From contig NZ_CP115669.1 in assembly GCF_029203285.1 (NCBI RefSeq), positions 2,418,001-2,482,000 on the forward strand: a stretch of 64,000 nucleotides of DNA. Reading direction: 5' to 3'. The position numbers and the translations under genes are program-made. Each line of letters begins with the position of its first letter. The stretch's first letter is position 1. The DNA is from Pseudomonas sp. PSE14. GTDB lineage: Bacteria; Pseudomonadota; Gammaproteobacteria; Pseudomonadales; Pseudomonadaceae. The notes beneath the pieces are model-generated. The model was not told the origin of the DNA and made no database searches. It saw nothing but the letters and a program-made list of their open reading frames with translations. Positions 24,276 to 34,956 of this stretch are shown piece after piece.

Positions 24276-24899
24276 ATGCGTCTGATTCGCATGTTGTTCG
24301 TTGCTGCGCTGGCCATTGCCGGCGCGCAGGCCCACGCTGACGATGCCGCCGCCCAGCGCCTGAGCGGTATGCTCAGCAAGGCCCAGACCATGACCGCGCG
24401 CTTCTCCCAGCTGACCCTGGACGGTAGCGGCACCCGCCTGCAGGAAACCGCCGGCACCCTGGGCCTCAAGCGCCCCGGTCTGTTCCGTTGGCACACCGAT
24501 GCGCCGAATGAGCAACTGCTCATCTCCAATGGCGAGAAAATCTGGCTTTACGACCCGGACCTGGAGCAGGTGACCATCCAGAAGCTCGACCAGCGCCTGA
24601 CCCAGACCCCGGCGCTGCTGCTTTCCGGCGACGTCTCGAAGATCGGCCAGAGCTTCGACATCACCGCCAAAGACGGCGGCAACGTGGTGGACTTCATCCT
24701 CAAGCCCAAGGCCAAGGACACCCTGTTCGACAGCCTGCGGATTTCCTTCCGCAGCGGTGTGGTGAACGACATGCAACTGGTCGACAGCGTCGGTCAGCGT
24801 ACCAACATCCTGTTCTTCGACGTGAAGATGAACGAGGCGATGGACGCCAAGCAGTTCGTCTTCGACGTGCCCAAGGGCGTCGACGTCATCCAGGAATAA
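24276..24899 (+). CDS. lolA: Outer-membrane lipoprotein carrier LolA
   Basis: Periplasmic chaperone that carries lipoproteins from LolCDE to LolB. The 207-residue precursor has a signal peptide of about 21 residues ([21 protein letters not shown]) without a lipobox. The half-barrel lipid-binding fold follows: [29 protein letters not shown] and [14 protein letters not shown]. The ATG at 24276 has GAGG 5 nt upstream, 17 bp after the ftsK stop. The ftsK-lolA-rarA-serS order is conserved in gammaproteobacteria. Confidence 0.95.
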   Translation: MRLIRMLFVAALAIAGAQAHADDAAAQRLSGMLSKAQTMTARFSQLTLDGSGTRLQETAGTLGLKRPGLFRWHTDAPNEQLLISNGEKIWLYDPDLEQVTIQKLDQRLTQTPALLLSGDVSKIGQSFDITAKDGGNVVDFILKPKAKDTLFDSLRISFRSGVVNDMQLVDSVGQRTNILFFDVKMNEAMDAKQFVFDVPKGVDVIQE

Positions 24900-24934
24900 C
24901 CGGCCTCGTGCTGGATTGATCGATAGGTAAGACC

Positions 24935-26260
24935 GTGGACCTGTTCCGCTCCGCCCCCGTTTCCCAGCCCCTGGCCGCGCGCCTGCGCGCGACCAGCCTG
25001 GACGAGTACGTCGGCCAGGAGCACTTGCTCGCGCGCGGCAAGCCGCTGCGCGAGGCGCTGGAGCAGGGCGCGCTGCATTCGATGATCTTCTGGGGCCCGC
25101 CCGGGGTCGGCAAGACCACCCTGGCGAAGCTGCTTGCCCAGGTCACCGATGCGCACTTCGAGACCATCTCGGCGGTGCTCTCGGGGGTGAAGGAAATCCG
25201 CCAGTCGGTGGAGGTGGCCAAGCAGCACGCCGCGCAGTACGGCCGCCGCACCATCCTCTTCGTCGACGAGGTGCACCGCTTCAACAAGAGCCAGCAGGAT
25301 GCCTTCCTGCCTTATGTCGAAGACGGCACCCTGATCTTCATCGGCGCGACCACCGAGAACCCGTCCTTCGAACTGAACAACGCGCTGCTCTCCCGCGCCC
25401 GCGTCTACGTGCTGAAAAGCCTGGACGAAGCGGCCCTGCGTCGCCTGGTGCAACGCGCACTCACCGAAGAGAAGGGGCTGGGCAAGCGCAACCTGAGCCT
25501 GCCCGACGATAGCTTCGCCATCCTCATGGCCGCCGCCGACGGCGATGGCCGGCGCCTGCTCAACCTGCTGGAGAACGCCTCGGACCTCGCCGAGGACAAT
25601 GGCGAGATCAGCGCCGAGTTGTTGCAGAACCTGCTGGGCGACTCGCGCCGTCGATTCGACAAGGGCGGCGAGGCGTTCTATGACCAGATCAGCGCGCTGC
25701 ACAAATCGGTGCGCGGCTCCAGCCCGGACGGTGCGCTGTACTGGTACTCGCGCATGCTCGATGGCGGCTGTGACCCGCTCTACATCGCCCGCCGTGTGGT
25801 GCGCATGGCCAGCGAGGACATCGGCAACGCCGACCCCCGCGCGCTGACCCTGTGCCTCAACGCCTGGGATGTGCAGGAGCGCCTGGGCAGTCCGGAAGGT
25901 GAATTGGCCATTGCGCAGGCTATCGTCTACCTGGCCTGTGCACCGAAGAGCAATGCCGTCTACAACGCCTACAACACGGCGCGCCGTGATGTGGCGGAGA
26001 GCGGCTCGCTGGAAGTGCCGCTGCACTTGCGCAACGCACCGACCAAATTGATGAAGAACCTGGGCTATGGCGACGAGTATCGTTACGCCCATGATGAGCC
26101 GGACGCCTACGCGGCCGGGGAGGACTACTTCCCCGAGTCCATGGAACCGCGCCAGTATTACCAACCCGTGCCGCGCGGGCTGGAGCTGAAGATCGGCGAG
26201 AAGTTGCGCCACCTGGCAAATCTCGACCAGAGCAGTCCGCGCAAGCGCAGAAAATCCTGA
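24935..26260 (+). CDS. rarA: Replication-associated recombination protein A (RarA/MgsA)
   Basis: AAA+ clamp-loader-like ATPase acting at stalled replication forks, 441 residues. Walker A GPPGVGKT is at 54-61 and Walker B is [12 protein letters not shown]. The sensor segment is [10 protein letters not shown], and the C-terminal tetramerisation part contains [10 protein letters not shown]. The GTG start at 24935 has an AGG ribosome-binding site. It follows lolA by 35 bp. Confidence 0.95.
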   Translation: MDLFRSAPVSQPLAARLRATSLDEYVGQEHLLARGKPLREALEQGALHSMIFWGPPGVGKTTLAKLLAQVTDAHFETISAVLSGVKEIRQSVEVAKQHAAQYGRRTILFVDEVHRFNKSQQDAFLPYVEDGTLIFIGATTENPSFELNNALLSRARVYVLKSLDEAALRRLVQRALTEEKGLGKRNLSLPDDSFAILMAAADGDGRRLLNLLENASDLAEDNGEISAELLQNLLGDSRRRFDKGGEAFYDQISALHKSVRGSSPDGALYWYSRMLDGGCDPLYIARRVVRMASEDIGNADPRALTLCLNAWDVQERLGSPEGELAIAQAIVYLACAPKSNAVYNAYNTARRDVAESGSLEVPLHLRNAPTKLMKNLGYGDEYRYAHDEPDAYAAGEDYFPESMEPRQYYQPVPRGLELKIGEKLRHLANLDQSSPRKRRKS

Positions 26261-26291
26261 AGTGGCGCCCGCGAGCGCCACCTGACACTAG

Positions 26292-27587
<1,296 letters not shown>

Positions 27588-27588
27588 G

Positions 27589-28974
27589 ATGGACTTCCTG
27601 CCGCTGTTCCACATCCTGCGCGGACGTCGCGCGCTACTGGTCGGCGGCGGTGATGTCGCACTGCGCAAGGCGCGCCTGCTGAGCGACGCCGGCGCGGTGC
27701 TGCGGGTCGTGGCGCCCGAGGTGCACTCCGAGCTGCGTGAGCTGGTCGAGCAGGGGCAGGGTGATCTGCTGCTGCGCCCGTACGCTTCCGGCGATCTGCA
27801 GGACTGCGTGCTGGCCATCGCCGCGACCGACGATGAGGCGCTCAACGCGCAAGTCTCCCTCGATGCCAACGAGCGTGGCGTGCCGGTCAACGTGGTCGAT
27901 GCGCCTGCTCTGTGCAGCGTGATCTTCCCGGCCATCGTCGATCGTTCGCCGCTGGTTGTGGCTGTCTCCAGTGGCGGCGATGCACCGGTGCTGGCGCGGC
28001 TGCTGCGGGCCAAGTTGGAAACCTGGATTCCCGCGACCTACGGCCAGCTCGCCGGGCTCGCCAGCCGCTTCCGCGAGCGCGTGAAGCAACACCTGCCGGA
28101 CCTGCAGCAGCGCCGCAAGTTCTGGGAAGAGGTGTTCCAGGGACCGGTGGCAGAACGCATGCTGTCCGGTCAGCCGAACGAAGCCGAACGCCTGCTGGCG
28201 GACAAGCTGGACTCGCCGCAGCCCGAATCCCGTGGCGAGGTCTATCTGGTCGGTGCCGGGCCGGGCGATCCCGACCTGCTGACCTTCCGTGCCCTGCGCC
28301 TGATGCAGCAGGCCGACGTGGTGCTCTACGATCGTCTCGTTGCGCCGGCCATTCTCGAACTGTGCCGCCGCGATGCCGATCGACTGTATGTCGGCAAGCG
28401 CCGTGCGGACCACGCCGTTCCGCAGGACGAGATCAATCGCCAACTGGTCGAGCTGGCCCTGCAAGGCAAGCGCGTGCTGCGTCTGAAGGGCGGTGACCCG
28501 TTCATCTTCGGTCGTGGCGGCGAAGAGATCGACGAGCTGGCGGCCAATGGCATCCCGTTCCAGGTCGTGCCCGGTATCACCGCAGCCAGCGGTTGCGCGG
28601 CCTATGCCGGCATTCCGCTGACCCATCGCGACTATGCGCAGTCGGTGCGCTTCGTGACCGGGCATCTGAAGGATGGCACCACCGACCTGCCCTGGGGCGA
28701 TCTGGTGGCGCCGGGGCAGACCCTGGTGTTCTACATGGGGCTGGTCGGCTTGCCGGTGATCTGCGAGCAGTTGGTGCGCCATGGGCGTTCCGCCGATACC
28801 CCGGCGGCGCTGGTTCAGCAGGGCACTACCGTGCACCAGCGGGTGTTCACCGGCACACTGGCCGATCTGCCTGCGCTGGTGGCGGAGCACGAGGTGCATG
28901 CGCCGACCCTGGTAATCGTGGGCGAAGTCGTGCAACTGCGGGACAAGCTCGCCTGGTTCGAAGGGCAACAATGA
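27589..28974 (+). CDS. cysG: Siroheme synthase CysG
   Basis: Trifunctional enzyme making siroheme for sulfite and nitrite reductases. The 461-residue protein has an N-terminal precorrin-2 dehydrogenase/ferrochelatase half (Rossmann motif [16 protein letters not shown], then [18 protein letters not shown]). The C-terminal uroporphyrinogen-III methyltransferase half starts near residue 215 ([15 protein letters not shown]) and has [16 protein letters not shown]. It begins 1 nt after the serS stop and its own stop overlaps the next ATG (ATGA). Confidence 0.96.
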   Translation: MDFLPLFHILRGRRALLVGGGDVALRKARLLSDAGAVLRVVAPEVHSELRELVEQGQGDLLLRPYASGDLQDCVLAIAATDDEALNAQVSLDANERGVPVNVVDAPALCSVIFPAIVDRSPLVVAVSSGGDAPVLARLLRAKLETWIPATYGQLAGLASRFRERVKQHLPDLQQRRKFWEEVFQGPVAERMLSGQPNEAERLLADKLDSPQPESRGEVYLVGAGPGDPDLLTFRALRLMQQADVVLYDRLVAPAILELCRRDADRLYVGKRRADHAVPQDEINRQLVELALQGKRVLRLKGGDPFIFGRGGEEIDELAANGIPFQVVPGITAASGCAAYAGIPLTHRDYAQSVRFVTGHLKDGTTDLPWGDLVAPGQTLVFYMGLVGLPVICEQLVRHGRSADTPAALVQQGTTVHQRVFTGTLADLPALVAEHEVHAPTLVIVGEVVQLRDKLAWFEGQQ

Positions 28975-29318
28975 AGGCTGTGCGCGGCGCGACACTGGGC
29001 GTTGTTTGCGCCTTGGGTTGCGTCGTGCTGCCTGCTTCTGCAGCCAGCTTTGACTGCAGCAAGGCGAAACAGGCAGACGAGAAAGCCATTTGTGCCGATC
29101 GCCAGCTATCCGAGCTGGATGTGCAGATGGCCACCACCTACCGCCTGCTCAGGGGGCTGTTCGCCATGGGCATGCGCGGCAACCTGGGCGATTCTCAGCT
29201 GGCGTGGCTGGAGCAGCGGCGTGCCTGTGGCGCCAGGAAGGCTTGCCTGAAGCAACGCTATCAAGAGCGCCTCGATGCGCTGCAGAAGGTCTACGACGGC
29301 ATCGACAAGCCGATCTGA
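28971..29318 (+). CDS. Small secreted DUF1311 / LprI-like protein
   Basis: A 115-residue exported protein with a signal peptide of about 24 residues ending ...LPASAA. The mature part has four conserved cysteines ([34 protein letters not shown]), the pattern of DUF1311/LprI proteins. One member, mycobacterial LprI, has been reported as a lysozyme inhibitor; the role here is unknown. Its ATG overlaps the cysG stop, so it is coupled to cysG translation, and it is followed by a REP doublet. Confidence 0.75.
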   Translation: MKAVRGATLGVVCALGCVVLPASAASFDCSKAKQADEKAICADRQLSELDVQMATTYRLLRGLFAMGMRGNLGDSQLAWLEQRRACGARKACLKQRYQERLDALQKVYDGIDKPI

Positions 29319-29322
29319 TTCC

Positions 29323-29485
29323 GGCGTAGGGCGTATAACGTTCGACGTTATACGCCGATACACCTACCTCCTCGCCAGCTTCGTAGTCCAGCTTGGCGAA
29401 GCTACAGCTCCGAGTTCAACACCGAGCCAGGTCGGCAGCCATGGTCAATCGGCGTATAACCGCGAACGGTTATACGCCCTACGCC
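29323..29485. repeat. REP doublet (REPIN-like) between convergent genes
   Basis: Two REP-like palindromes in opposite orientation. The first (29326-29359) starts GTAGGGCGTATAACG and folds on CGTTATACGCC. The second (29448-29485) is GGCGTATAACCG folding on CGGTTATACGCC and ends CCTACGCC. The outer 17-18 bases (GGCGTAGGGCGTATAAC) are inverted copies of each other, so the whole 163-bp unit can form one long hairpin. It lies between the convergent ends of the DUF1311 gene and yqjG. Confidence 0.8.
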
Positions 29486-29489
29486 AGCC

Positions 29490-30491
29490 TCACCCTTTCT
29501 GCGCGATGCCTTTGCCCGGCAGATGCTCCCGCCCATGGGGCGTGGTGAAGTCCTGCTGTGGTCCCAGCGGAACGACGCCAGTCGGGTTGATGGTGCGGTG
29601 GCTGGCGTAGTAGTGGTGCTTGATGTGCTGGAAGTCGACCGTACCGGCGACGCCCTGCCACTGGTACAACTCGCGCAGCCAGCCGGACAGGTTGGGGTAG
29701 TCCGCCAGGTGCCGCAGGTTGCACTTGAAGTGGCCGTGGTAGACGGCATCGAAGCGGATCAGCGTGGTGAACAGGCGCACATCGGCCTCGGTCAGGTATT
29801 CGCCTGCCAGGTAGCGCTGTTTGCCCAGGCGCTCGTCCAGCCAGTCCAGTTCGTTGAACAGGGTCTTGAACGCCTCTTCGTAGGCCGCCTGGGTGGTGGC
29901 GAAGCCGGCGCGGTACACGCCGTTGTTCACCGCCGGGTAGATGCGCTCGTTCAATTCATCGATCTGTGCCCGCAGCGGCTCCGGATAGAGGTCCAGGCGG
30001 TTGCCGGTGAGGTCGTCGAAAGCCGAGTTGAACATGCGGATGATCTCCGCCGACTCGTTGCTGACGATGCGCTGCTCGTGCCTGTCCCACAGCACCGGTA
30101 CGGTGACGCGGCCGGTGTAGTGCGGGTCGTCCTTGGTATAGCGCTGGTGGAGGAAGTCCAGGCCGTCGAGCTTGTCGCCGGTCGAGCCCAGCGCCTTGTC
30201 GAAGGTCCAGCCATTTTCCAGCATCAGCCAGCTGACCACCGAAACGTCGATCAGTGATTCCAGGCCCTTGAGCTGGCGGAAGATCAGCGTGCGGTGGGCC
30301 CAGGGGCAGGCCAGGGAAACGTAAAGGTGATAACGGCCGGGCTCGGCGCGGAAGCCGCCTTCGCCGCTGGGGCCGGGGCTTCCGTCGGCGGTGATCCAGT
30401 TGCGGCGCTGAGCGTTCTCGCGCTGGAAGCGGCCGTCCTTGCTGGTGTCATACCACTGGTCATGCCAGCGGCCATCGATCAACTGTCCCAT
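29490..30491 (-). CDS. yqjG: Glutathionyl-hydroquinone reductase (Xi-class GST)
   Basis: Reduces glutathionyl-hydroquinones, using a cysteine and glutathione. The 333-residue protein has the Xi-class signature LACPWAHRTLIFRQLKG with catalytic C62. It also has the conserved VSNESAEIIRMFN and the C-terminal helical domain with YLAGEYLTEADVRLFTTLIRFDAVYHGHFKCN. E. coli YqjG and Sphingobium PcpF are relatives. It is monocistronic, with its 3' end at the REP doublet. Confidence 0.92.
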   Translation of the reverse strand: MGQLIDGRWHDQWYDTSKDGRFQRENAQRRNWITADGSPGPSGEGGFRAEPGRYHLYVSLACPWAHRTLIFRQLKGLESLIDVSVVSWLMLENGWTFDKALGSTGDKLDGLDFLHQRYTKDDPHYTGRVTVPVLWDRHEQRIVSNESAEIIRMFNSAFDDLTGNRLDLYPEPLRAQIDELNERIYPAVNNGVYRAGFATTQAAYEEAFKTLFNELDWLDERLGKQRYLAGEYLTEADVRLFTTLIRFDAVYHGHFKCNLRHLADYPNLSGWLRELYQWQGVAGTVDFQHIKHHYYASHRTINPTGVVPLGPQQDFTTPHGREHLPGKGIAQKG

Positions 30492-30580
30492 CGTGTGTGC
30501 TCCAGAAAGCAGGAGAGATGGGACCAGTCTATCGATAAAGACTCGATTGATTAGCGCAAAAACAGGATTTCAGATATCGA

Positions 30581-31579
30581 TCAGATCGATCTATCGCGTG
30601 CGGCCCAGCGTCTATCGGCCTCCGCGAAGGCTTCGTCTCTCGGCAATCCCATCGCGCGCAGGGCCAATGCCATCGTTGCCCGTACCGCCAGTTCGCCATA
30701 GGAGTCCTGGCTTTCGCCGTGCCAGAAGGCGACCAGTTCGGCAGGGGCCAGCGTTTCCGGTTTGACGTGGCGCAGCGGCGACAGTGCTGGCCATTCCTCG
30801 TCCCAGGCTTCGCCAGCGCGGCAGCCATAAAGGTGCGAGGTGGCGTCCGGGTTCACTTCGATCTCGCCGCCTTCGCCCTTGATGACGATGGCGTAGTCGC
30901 CGAGCAGGCGGCTGCCCTCGCGGTGCACCGCCTGGTAGCCGGGGTGGAAGATGCTCTGCAGCACACAGGTCGCGCCCAGCGGGTTGATCAGGCGCACGGC
31001 AGAGTGCATCGGCGAGCGCAGGCCGAGGGTGTTGCGCAGGTCGATCATCTGTTGCAGACGCGGCATCCAGTCCACCAGCGGTGCGAAGGCGATGCCTTTG
31101 TCGTCCAGTGCGTTGCTGACCGAATCCCAGTCGCGGCACAGCGGCAGGCCGAGCTGCTCCAGCAGCTGTTCGGTGTAGAGCCGGCCCGCGGTATGGGCGC
31201 CGCCGCCGTGCAGCAGGATGCGGGTGCCGCTGCCGGCCAGGCATTTGGCGGCCAGCAGGTACCAGGGCAGGTGACGCTTCTTGCCGGCGTAGCTGGGCCA
31301 GTCCAGGTCCACGGCGATCTTCGGCACTTGCAGGCGTTCGCGCACCGCCTCGGTGAAGCCGGCCAGTTCCTCGGCGCTTTCCTCCTTGTGCCGCAGCAGC
31401 ATCAGGAATGCGCCCAGCTGGGCCTCCTCGACCTCGTCGTCGAGGATCATGCCCAGTGCTTCGCGGGCTTCCTCGCGGGTCAGGCCGCGCGCGCCGCGCT
31501 TGCCCTTGCCGAGGATGCGAACGAACTGGGCGAACGGATGTTCTTCAGGTGTCTGCAGGACGAGCGGGGCGGCGGTCAT
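30581..31579 (-). CDS. ybiB: TrpD2/YbiB-like glycosyl-transferase-family protein
   Basis: A 332-residue relative of anthranilate phosphoribosyltransferase (TrpD) in the YbiB/TrpD2 group, nucleic-acid-binding proteins that have lost the TrpD activity. The helical N-domain (EEAREALGMILDDEVEEAQLGAFLMLLRHK) and the core with LLHGGGAHTAGRLYTEQLLEQLG and LRNTLGLRSPMHSAVRLINPLGA are visible. The ATG overlaps the tusE stop (ATGA), so the gene is the distal member of the tusDCBE operon. Its link with tRNA sulfur transfer is only positional. Confidence 0.85.
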   Translation of the reverse strand: MTAAPLVLQTPEEHPFAQFVRILGKGKRGARGLTREEAREALGMILDDEVEEAQLGAFLMLLRHKEESAEELAGFTEAVRERLQVPKIAVDLDWPSYAGKKRHLPWYLLAAKCLAGSGTRILLHGGGAHTAGRLYTEQLLEQLGLPLCRDWDSVSNALDDKGIAFAPLVDWMPRLQQMIDLRNTLGLRSPMHSAVRLINPLGATCVLQSIFHPGYQAVHREGSRLLGDYAIVIKGEGGEIEVNPDATSHLYGCRAGEAWDEEWPALSPLRHVKPETLAPAELVAFWHGESQDSYGELAVRATMALALRAMGLPRDEAFAEADRRWAARDRSI

Positions 31580-31911
31580 AGGCAGTTGGTCGGCTTCGGC
31601 AGGCCGGCAAGCTTGGCGGCAAGCTTGGCCGGGGTGCCCTTGAACAGGAGGTTGAGGTGCAGGCTGCTGCCCTTTTCCGTGCCCAGTCGCTGGGCGACGT
31701 ACTTGATCAGCGGCCGGTTCGCCGGGGAGAGCTGGAATTCGCCATAGAACTCGCGCAGCAGCAGGAGGATTTCCCAATGCTCGGGCGTCAGGTGGATGCC
31801 TTCGTTGTGCGCCAGGGCCTCGGCGGCGGCGTCGCTCCAGTCGTCCAGGTGCGCCAGGTAGCCGTCCTTGTCCAGCGGCAGGGCTTGTCCGTTGACCAGT
31901 AGGGTGCTCAT
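31576..31911 (-). CDS. tusE: Sulfurtransferase TusE (DsrC family)
   Basis: Last carrier of the Tus relay, taking persulfide sulfur from TusBCD and passing it to MnmA. The 111-residue protein has the DsrC fold pattern LDKDGYLAHLDDWSDAAAEALAHNEGIHLTPEHWEILLLLREFY. The essential penultimate cysteine is at the end (PTNCL, C110). The start overlaps the tusB stop by ATGA, and the stop overlaps the ybiB-like start. Confidence 0.94.
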   Translation of the reverse strand: MSTLLVNGQALPLDKDGYLAHLDDWSDAAAEALAHNEGIHLTPEHWEILLLLREFYGEFQLSPANRPLIKYVAQRLGTEKGSSLHLNLLFKGTPAKLAAKLAGLPKPTNCL

Positions 31912-32210
31912 AGCCAGGCGTTCACCTTGTCGAAGCGGGTGCAGAGCTCGACGAAGCCGGGATAGTCGACCGCGATGACGCGGGCGGGAACATCGTCCAT
32001 GCCGCGCGCCTGCAGGTCTTCCAGCAGGGCGAAGAGTCCGTTGGCGGCGGGCATCAGCTCCAGCGCCTGGCAGGGCGCAGTGCCGTCGCGCAGGGCGTAG
32101 ACGGCGTCGCCGGTCAGCAGCAGGCCGTCGTCCGGGCCGAGCAGGTGCAAGCAACTGGCGAGTCGGCCGTCGTCGAAGGGGGAGTGCGAGAGCAGGTGGA
32201 GAGTAGCCAT
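31908..32210 (-). CDS. tusB: Sulfur relay protein TusB (DsrH family)
   Basis: A 100-residue subunit of the TusBCD heterohexamer. The sequence MATLHLLSHSPFDDGRLASCLHLLGPDDGLLLTGDAVYAL is the DsrH pattern, ending DYPGFVELCTRFDKVNAWL. The ATG at 32210 overlaps the tusC stop by one nucleotide (TGATG). Confidence 0.92.
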   Translation of the reverse strand: MATLHLLSHSPFDDGRLASCLHLLGPDDGLLLTGDAVYALRDGTAPCQALELMPAANGLFALLEDLQARGMDDVPARVIAVDYPGFVELCTRFDKVNAWL

Positions 32211-32569
32211 CAGATCGTGATCACCTGGTCGTGGGTTTGCAGCAGGTCGCGCAGGGCGGTGGCGTCCAGCGCCTGTACGGGCAGCGTCAGGTTGGCGGCG
32301 TCCAGGCCGCGCTCGCCGAGGCTGCGCTGGCTGACGTAGAGCGCTTCCACGCCGAACAGCGGCAGGGCTTGCAGGTTGGCCTGCAGGTCCTTCTGTTCGA
32401 GGTTGGCCGGGCGTTGGCCGGGCGCGAGCTGGAAGACGCCGTCGTCGAGGAAGAGCATCGAGATCGGCAGGTCGAAGGCGCCTCCGGCCAGGGCAATGTC
32501 TAGCGCCTCGCGGGCGGCGGGGCCGGCCCAGGGCGCCTGACGGCTGATGATCAACAGGGATTTGGCCAT
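32210..32569 (-). CDS. tusC: Sulfur relay protein TusC (DsrF family)
   Basis: A 119-residue DsrE/F-like subunit of TusBCD. It begins MAKSLLIISRQAPWAGPAAREALDIALAGGAFDLPISMLFLDDGVFQL and has the family's LYVSQRSLGERGL block. It shares one base with the stop of tusD and one with the start of tusB, so tusD-C-B-E are translationally chained. Confidence 0.93.
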   Translation of the reverse strand: MAKSLLIISRQAPWAGPAAREALDIALAGGAFDLPISMLFLDDGVFQLAPGQRPANLEQKDLQANLQALPLFGVEALYVSQRSLGERGLDAANLTLPVQALDATALRDLLQTHDQVITI

Positions 32570-32961
32570 CAGTCTCCTCCGAAGCAGACCAGGCGGTCCG
32601 CCAGTTGCGCCGCTTCATGCAGCTGGCCGAGGCCGGAAAGGTCCCAGGGTGCCTGCAGGTTGGCGGCAGGGCGGGAATAGCGGTTGGCTTCCTCGCCGTT
32701 CAGCACGCCACGGCGCAGCGCGGCGGCGATGCAGACCACGCCGTCCAGCTGGTTGTCGGCGACGAAGCGGGTCCAGGCGGCGGCGACGTCCAGCTCGTCC
32801 TGGCTGGCCACGGTATTGGCCGAGGCGCTGTACACGCCGTCCTGATAGAAGAACAGCCGGGTGATTTCATGGCCGCCGGCCAGCGCAGCCTCGGCGAAGC
32901 GCAGGGCGCGCCGGGCGGCCGGCGAATGCGGCGGGGAGAAGAGGGCGATGACGAACTTCAT
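32569..32961 (-). CDS. tusD: Sulfurtransferase TusD (DsrE family)
   Basis: Subunit of TusBCD that accepts persulfide sulfur from TusA. The 130-residue protein carries the active cysteine C77 in GVVCIAAALRRGV. It starts MKFVIALFSPPHSPAARRALRFAEAAL and has the FFYQDGVYSAS block. The ATG at 32961 is the first gene start of the tus operon; the frame is open upstream into the tRNA-terminator region but without similarity. Confidence 0.94.
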   Translation of the reverse strand: MKFVIALFSPPHSPAARRALRFAEAALAGGHEITRLFFYQDGVYSASANTVASQDELDVAAAWTRFVADNQLDGVVCIAAALRRGVLNGEEANRYSRPAANLQAPWDLSGLGQLHEAAQLADRLVCFGGD

Positions 32962-33035
32962 GGAGCGGGCCTTCGCGACGAATTTCCGCAGGATGATACG
33001 GCACTCTGTCGTTTTTTGCCGTGCAGCGGAAACGC

Positions 33036-33060
33036 AAAAGCCCCGCTGGGCGGGGCTTTT
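33036..33060 (-). terminator. Original terminator of tRNA-Ser, now at the element's left edge
   Basis: AAAAGCCCCGC and GCGGGGCTTTT pair around TGG. Read on the minus strand it follows the 3' end of the displaced tRNA-Ser fragment (33075-33130) by about 15 bp and is followed by TTTTGCGTTT. I infer it terminated tRNA-Ser before the element inserted. Confidence 0.75.
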
Positions 33061-33078
33061 GACGTAGAGAATAATGGT

Positions 33079-33130
33079 GGAAGCGCAGAGATTCGAACTC
33101 TGGGGGCTGTTACACCCGGCGGTTTTCAAG
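33079..33130 (-). repeat. Attachment site (left): displaced 3' half of tRNA-Ser
   Basis: These 52 bp are identical to 40012-40063 inside the intact tRNA-Ser gene, covering the anticodon-stem 3' part, variable arm, T-arm and acceptor 3' strand. Just outside, the copy ends CGCTTCCACCA on the minus strand where the functional tRNA has CGCTTCCGCCA, so the discriminator base is A instead of G. The 5' half of the tRNA is absent, so this is not a tRNA gene. Confidence 0.9.
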
Positions 33131-33273
33131 TCCGCCATACGAATCCAGCACTTACGCAGCCTTGTGGCGAGTTTAAGTCCCAGAACGCAAACATAACAAC
33201 ACCCAGTCCAACCCGCATCCTTGACGGGTTCGGCGTTTGAGTTCTGGGACCGGTTTTTAGCCCCTCTGAGCGC

Positions 33274-34255
33274 CTATTTTGCCGGCTTGGCAATGGCCCC
33301 TCGCCGGACGTATACGGTCCTGGTGATCTCCTCTTCCGTGTGCCCAAGGAGTCGGCTGGCTTCCTTCAGGTCGTTGATCTCGGTGGCGGCCTTCGGGCGG
33401 ATGTCCTTGAACTGGAACTCTCGGATCATTGCGCCGAGTTCGGGGTCTCCCGCCTCGATCGCGGACTTCTGTGCAGCCTCGCGAGCAGCCTCCCATCGGT
33501 CGCGCAGCATGTGCTGGGTTACCCGCCGGCCGCGCGCGCTGAGGATCAGGTAGGGGCTGACGAAGTGCTCGTTGCGCGCCGCAATCTGCTTCAGCAGCGT
33601 CCCAAGGCTGTTGTCGGCACCGTCGTGGCGCATGATCACCCGCACCTTGTGAGCGGTCTTGCCCTGTTTCACCAGCAGCCAGTCACCCTCGACGTCGGTC
33701 TTGCGCAGCGAAATGACGTCGGCTGGCCGCTGACCGGTCAGGTAGGCTAAGTCCATCGCATCCTTCAACTCCGGCACCGCATGCCGGTAGACCGCATCCC
33801 AGGCCACGTCCTTGGCGTTAGTAGTCGCGGGGCGACTCCTTGTTCTTGCGCGCTCCACGGCAGGGGTTTTCCTTCTTCGTCAGGCCCCGTTCGCGCGCGA
33901 TGTTGAAGGCGTGGGATAGGGCGGCGTTCTCCCTGTTCGCCCGGACCTTTGCCTGGCTGGCGTCGCGGTATTGACCGACCATCGCCGGGGTCAGTGCGTC
34001 GATCGGGGCGTCGTCGAACACCTTCTGGAGCTGCTTGATCTCCTTCAGGTTGTCGCTCTGGGTACGTGGCGCCGTCTTAGGCAGCACATCGCTAATCAGG
34101 CTCGGTGGGGCAATTTCGACCGGCTTGTAGTAGCGCGGGCCGCGCTGGTCGATGCAGAAGACGCTGAGGTGGATGGTCCTGCTGTAGGCGATGTCGCAGA
34201 CCGCATCGGCGATACGCTGCCGGGCGAGATGTTCTCGCAGTTCTTCCAGTTGCAC
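33274..34255 (-). pseudogene. Phage integrase (tyrosine recombinase), frameshifted
   Basis: The N-terminal and core-binding part reads in one frame from 34255 (LQKVFDDAPIDALTPAMVGQYRDASQAKVRANRENAALSHAFNIARERGL) down to ARKNKESPRDY-stop at 33818. The catalytic part continues in another frame (DAVYRHAVPELKDAMDLAYLTGQRPADV ... DIRPKAATE ... LLGHTEEEITRTVY) to 33274. Removing one A in the minus-strand string TACTAACGCC near 33821 joins the two exactly where relatives read RDYY(A). The catalytic Arg (TGQRP), Arg (DIRPK), His (LLGH) and Tyr (TVYVRRG) are all still present. Even the joined frame may lack the extreme N-terminus. Confidence 0.85.
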
Positions 34256-34497
34256 ATGCCCTGGCGCTGGCCTGGGGCGGCCATGGCATGTGCAATAGCC
34301 TCGGCCACTTCCAGTATGCTAGGCAGTGCGTACCCTATCTCTGCGGCACGTTTCTTGGCGTATCTCGCCCGGATGGATGCCTGCGTCGTGTTGAGGTCGA
34401 TCAGGTGCTTCCTCGACGAGCAGGCACCGCTTCTTGTTCAGTGCCATGGTTGACCTAAAAAAGCTCCTCGGGCGCGGGGCTTGCCTAGCGATGTGGC
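34256..34497. other. Degenerate region upstream of the integrase
   Basis: No intact gene. A minus-strand frame at about 34260-34410 reads HLIDLNTTQASIRARYAKKR...LPSILEVAEAIAHA, which looks protein-like and may be a remnant of the integrase N-terminus or a neighbouring phage gene, but it has no start and is broken. Confidence 0.35.
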
Positions 34498-34956
34498 TCA
34501 CGTCGTGCAACGACCTAGGGCAATGAGAATCGATGCGGCGATATCCATTACCTGTTCCGCCTCATTTCCTTCATGGATGTCCAAGTTAGGAGTGTTTGCA
34601 CCGCCGCTTCTTACAAAACCATCAGTACCGGCCTCAAGCTCCCAAACTGATTTCCAGTATGTGCTGCCCTTCTGGTCTTTCAGCCGCTTTGAGTATGTGA
34701 TTCGCGCTACGACGTCGGTCTCGGTCAACACAAAGCCCTTGGAAACCACGGCCATTCCGAACGGCCCTTTGAGGGTCGTTACTCCATCACTTGACTTGCT
34801 AATGGTGGTTTCCCATTGAGAGGCGTTCTGCGGTTCCAGAATTGCTCTGTAGACCTTTTCTTCGATTCTCTCTACCAGCGAACTTGCCGCGGCCCTGCCT
34901 TGCGGTCCCTTGTTCAGAGAGGCGCGTAGCTTGGGCGTGATGGGGTCATATGACAT
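34498..34956 (-). CDS. Unrecognised 152-residue cargo protein
   Basis: I do not recognise this protein. It is intact, with ATG at 34956 and AGGAAG about 7 nt upstream. The predicted fold is mixed alpha/beta without signal peptide or membrane segments. It has an N-terminal helix (SLVERIEEKVYRAILEP) and strands in SDGVTTLKGPFGMAVVSKGFVLTETDVVARITYSKR, then YWKSVWELEAGT. A C-terminal helix follows (AEQVMDIAASILIALGR). Base composition is lower in GC than the core genes. Position beside the integrase is typical of lysogeny or accessory genes carried by prophages. Confidence 0.6.
   Translation of the reverse strand: MSYDPITPKLRASLNKGPQGRAAASSLVERIEEKVYRAILEPQNASQWETTISKSSDGVTTLKGPFGMAVVSKGFVLTETDVVARITYSKRLKDQKGSTYWKSVWELEAGTDGFVRSGGANTPNLDIHEGNEAEQVMDIAASILIALGRCTT

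Noticed and set aside
33075..33130. Second tRNA gene at the left end of the element
   Set aside because: Only the 3' half is present; the sequence beyond 33130 does not complete the anticodon stem, D-arm or acceptor 5' strand, and the discriminator is A.
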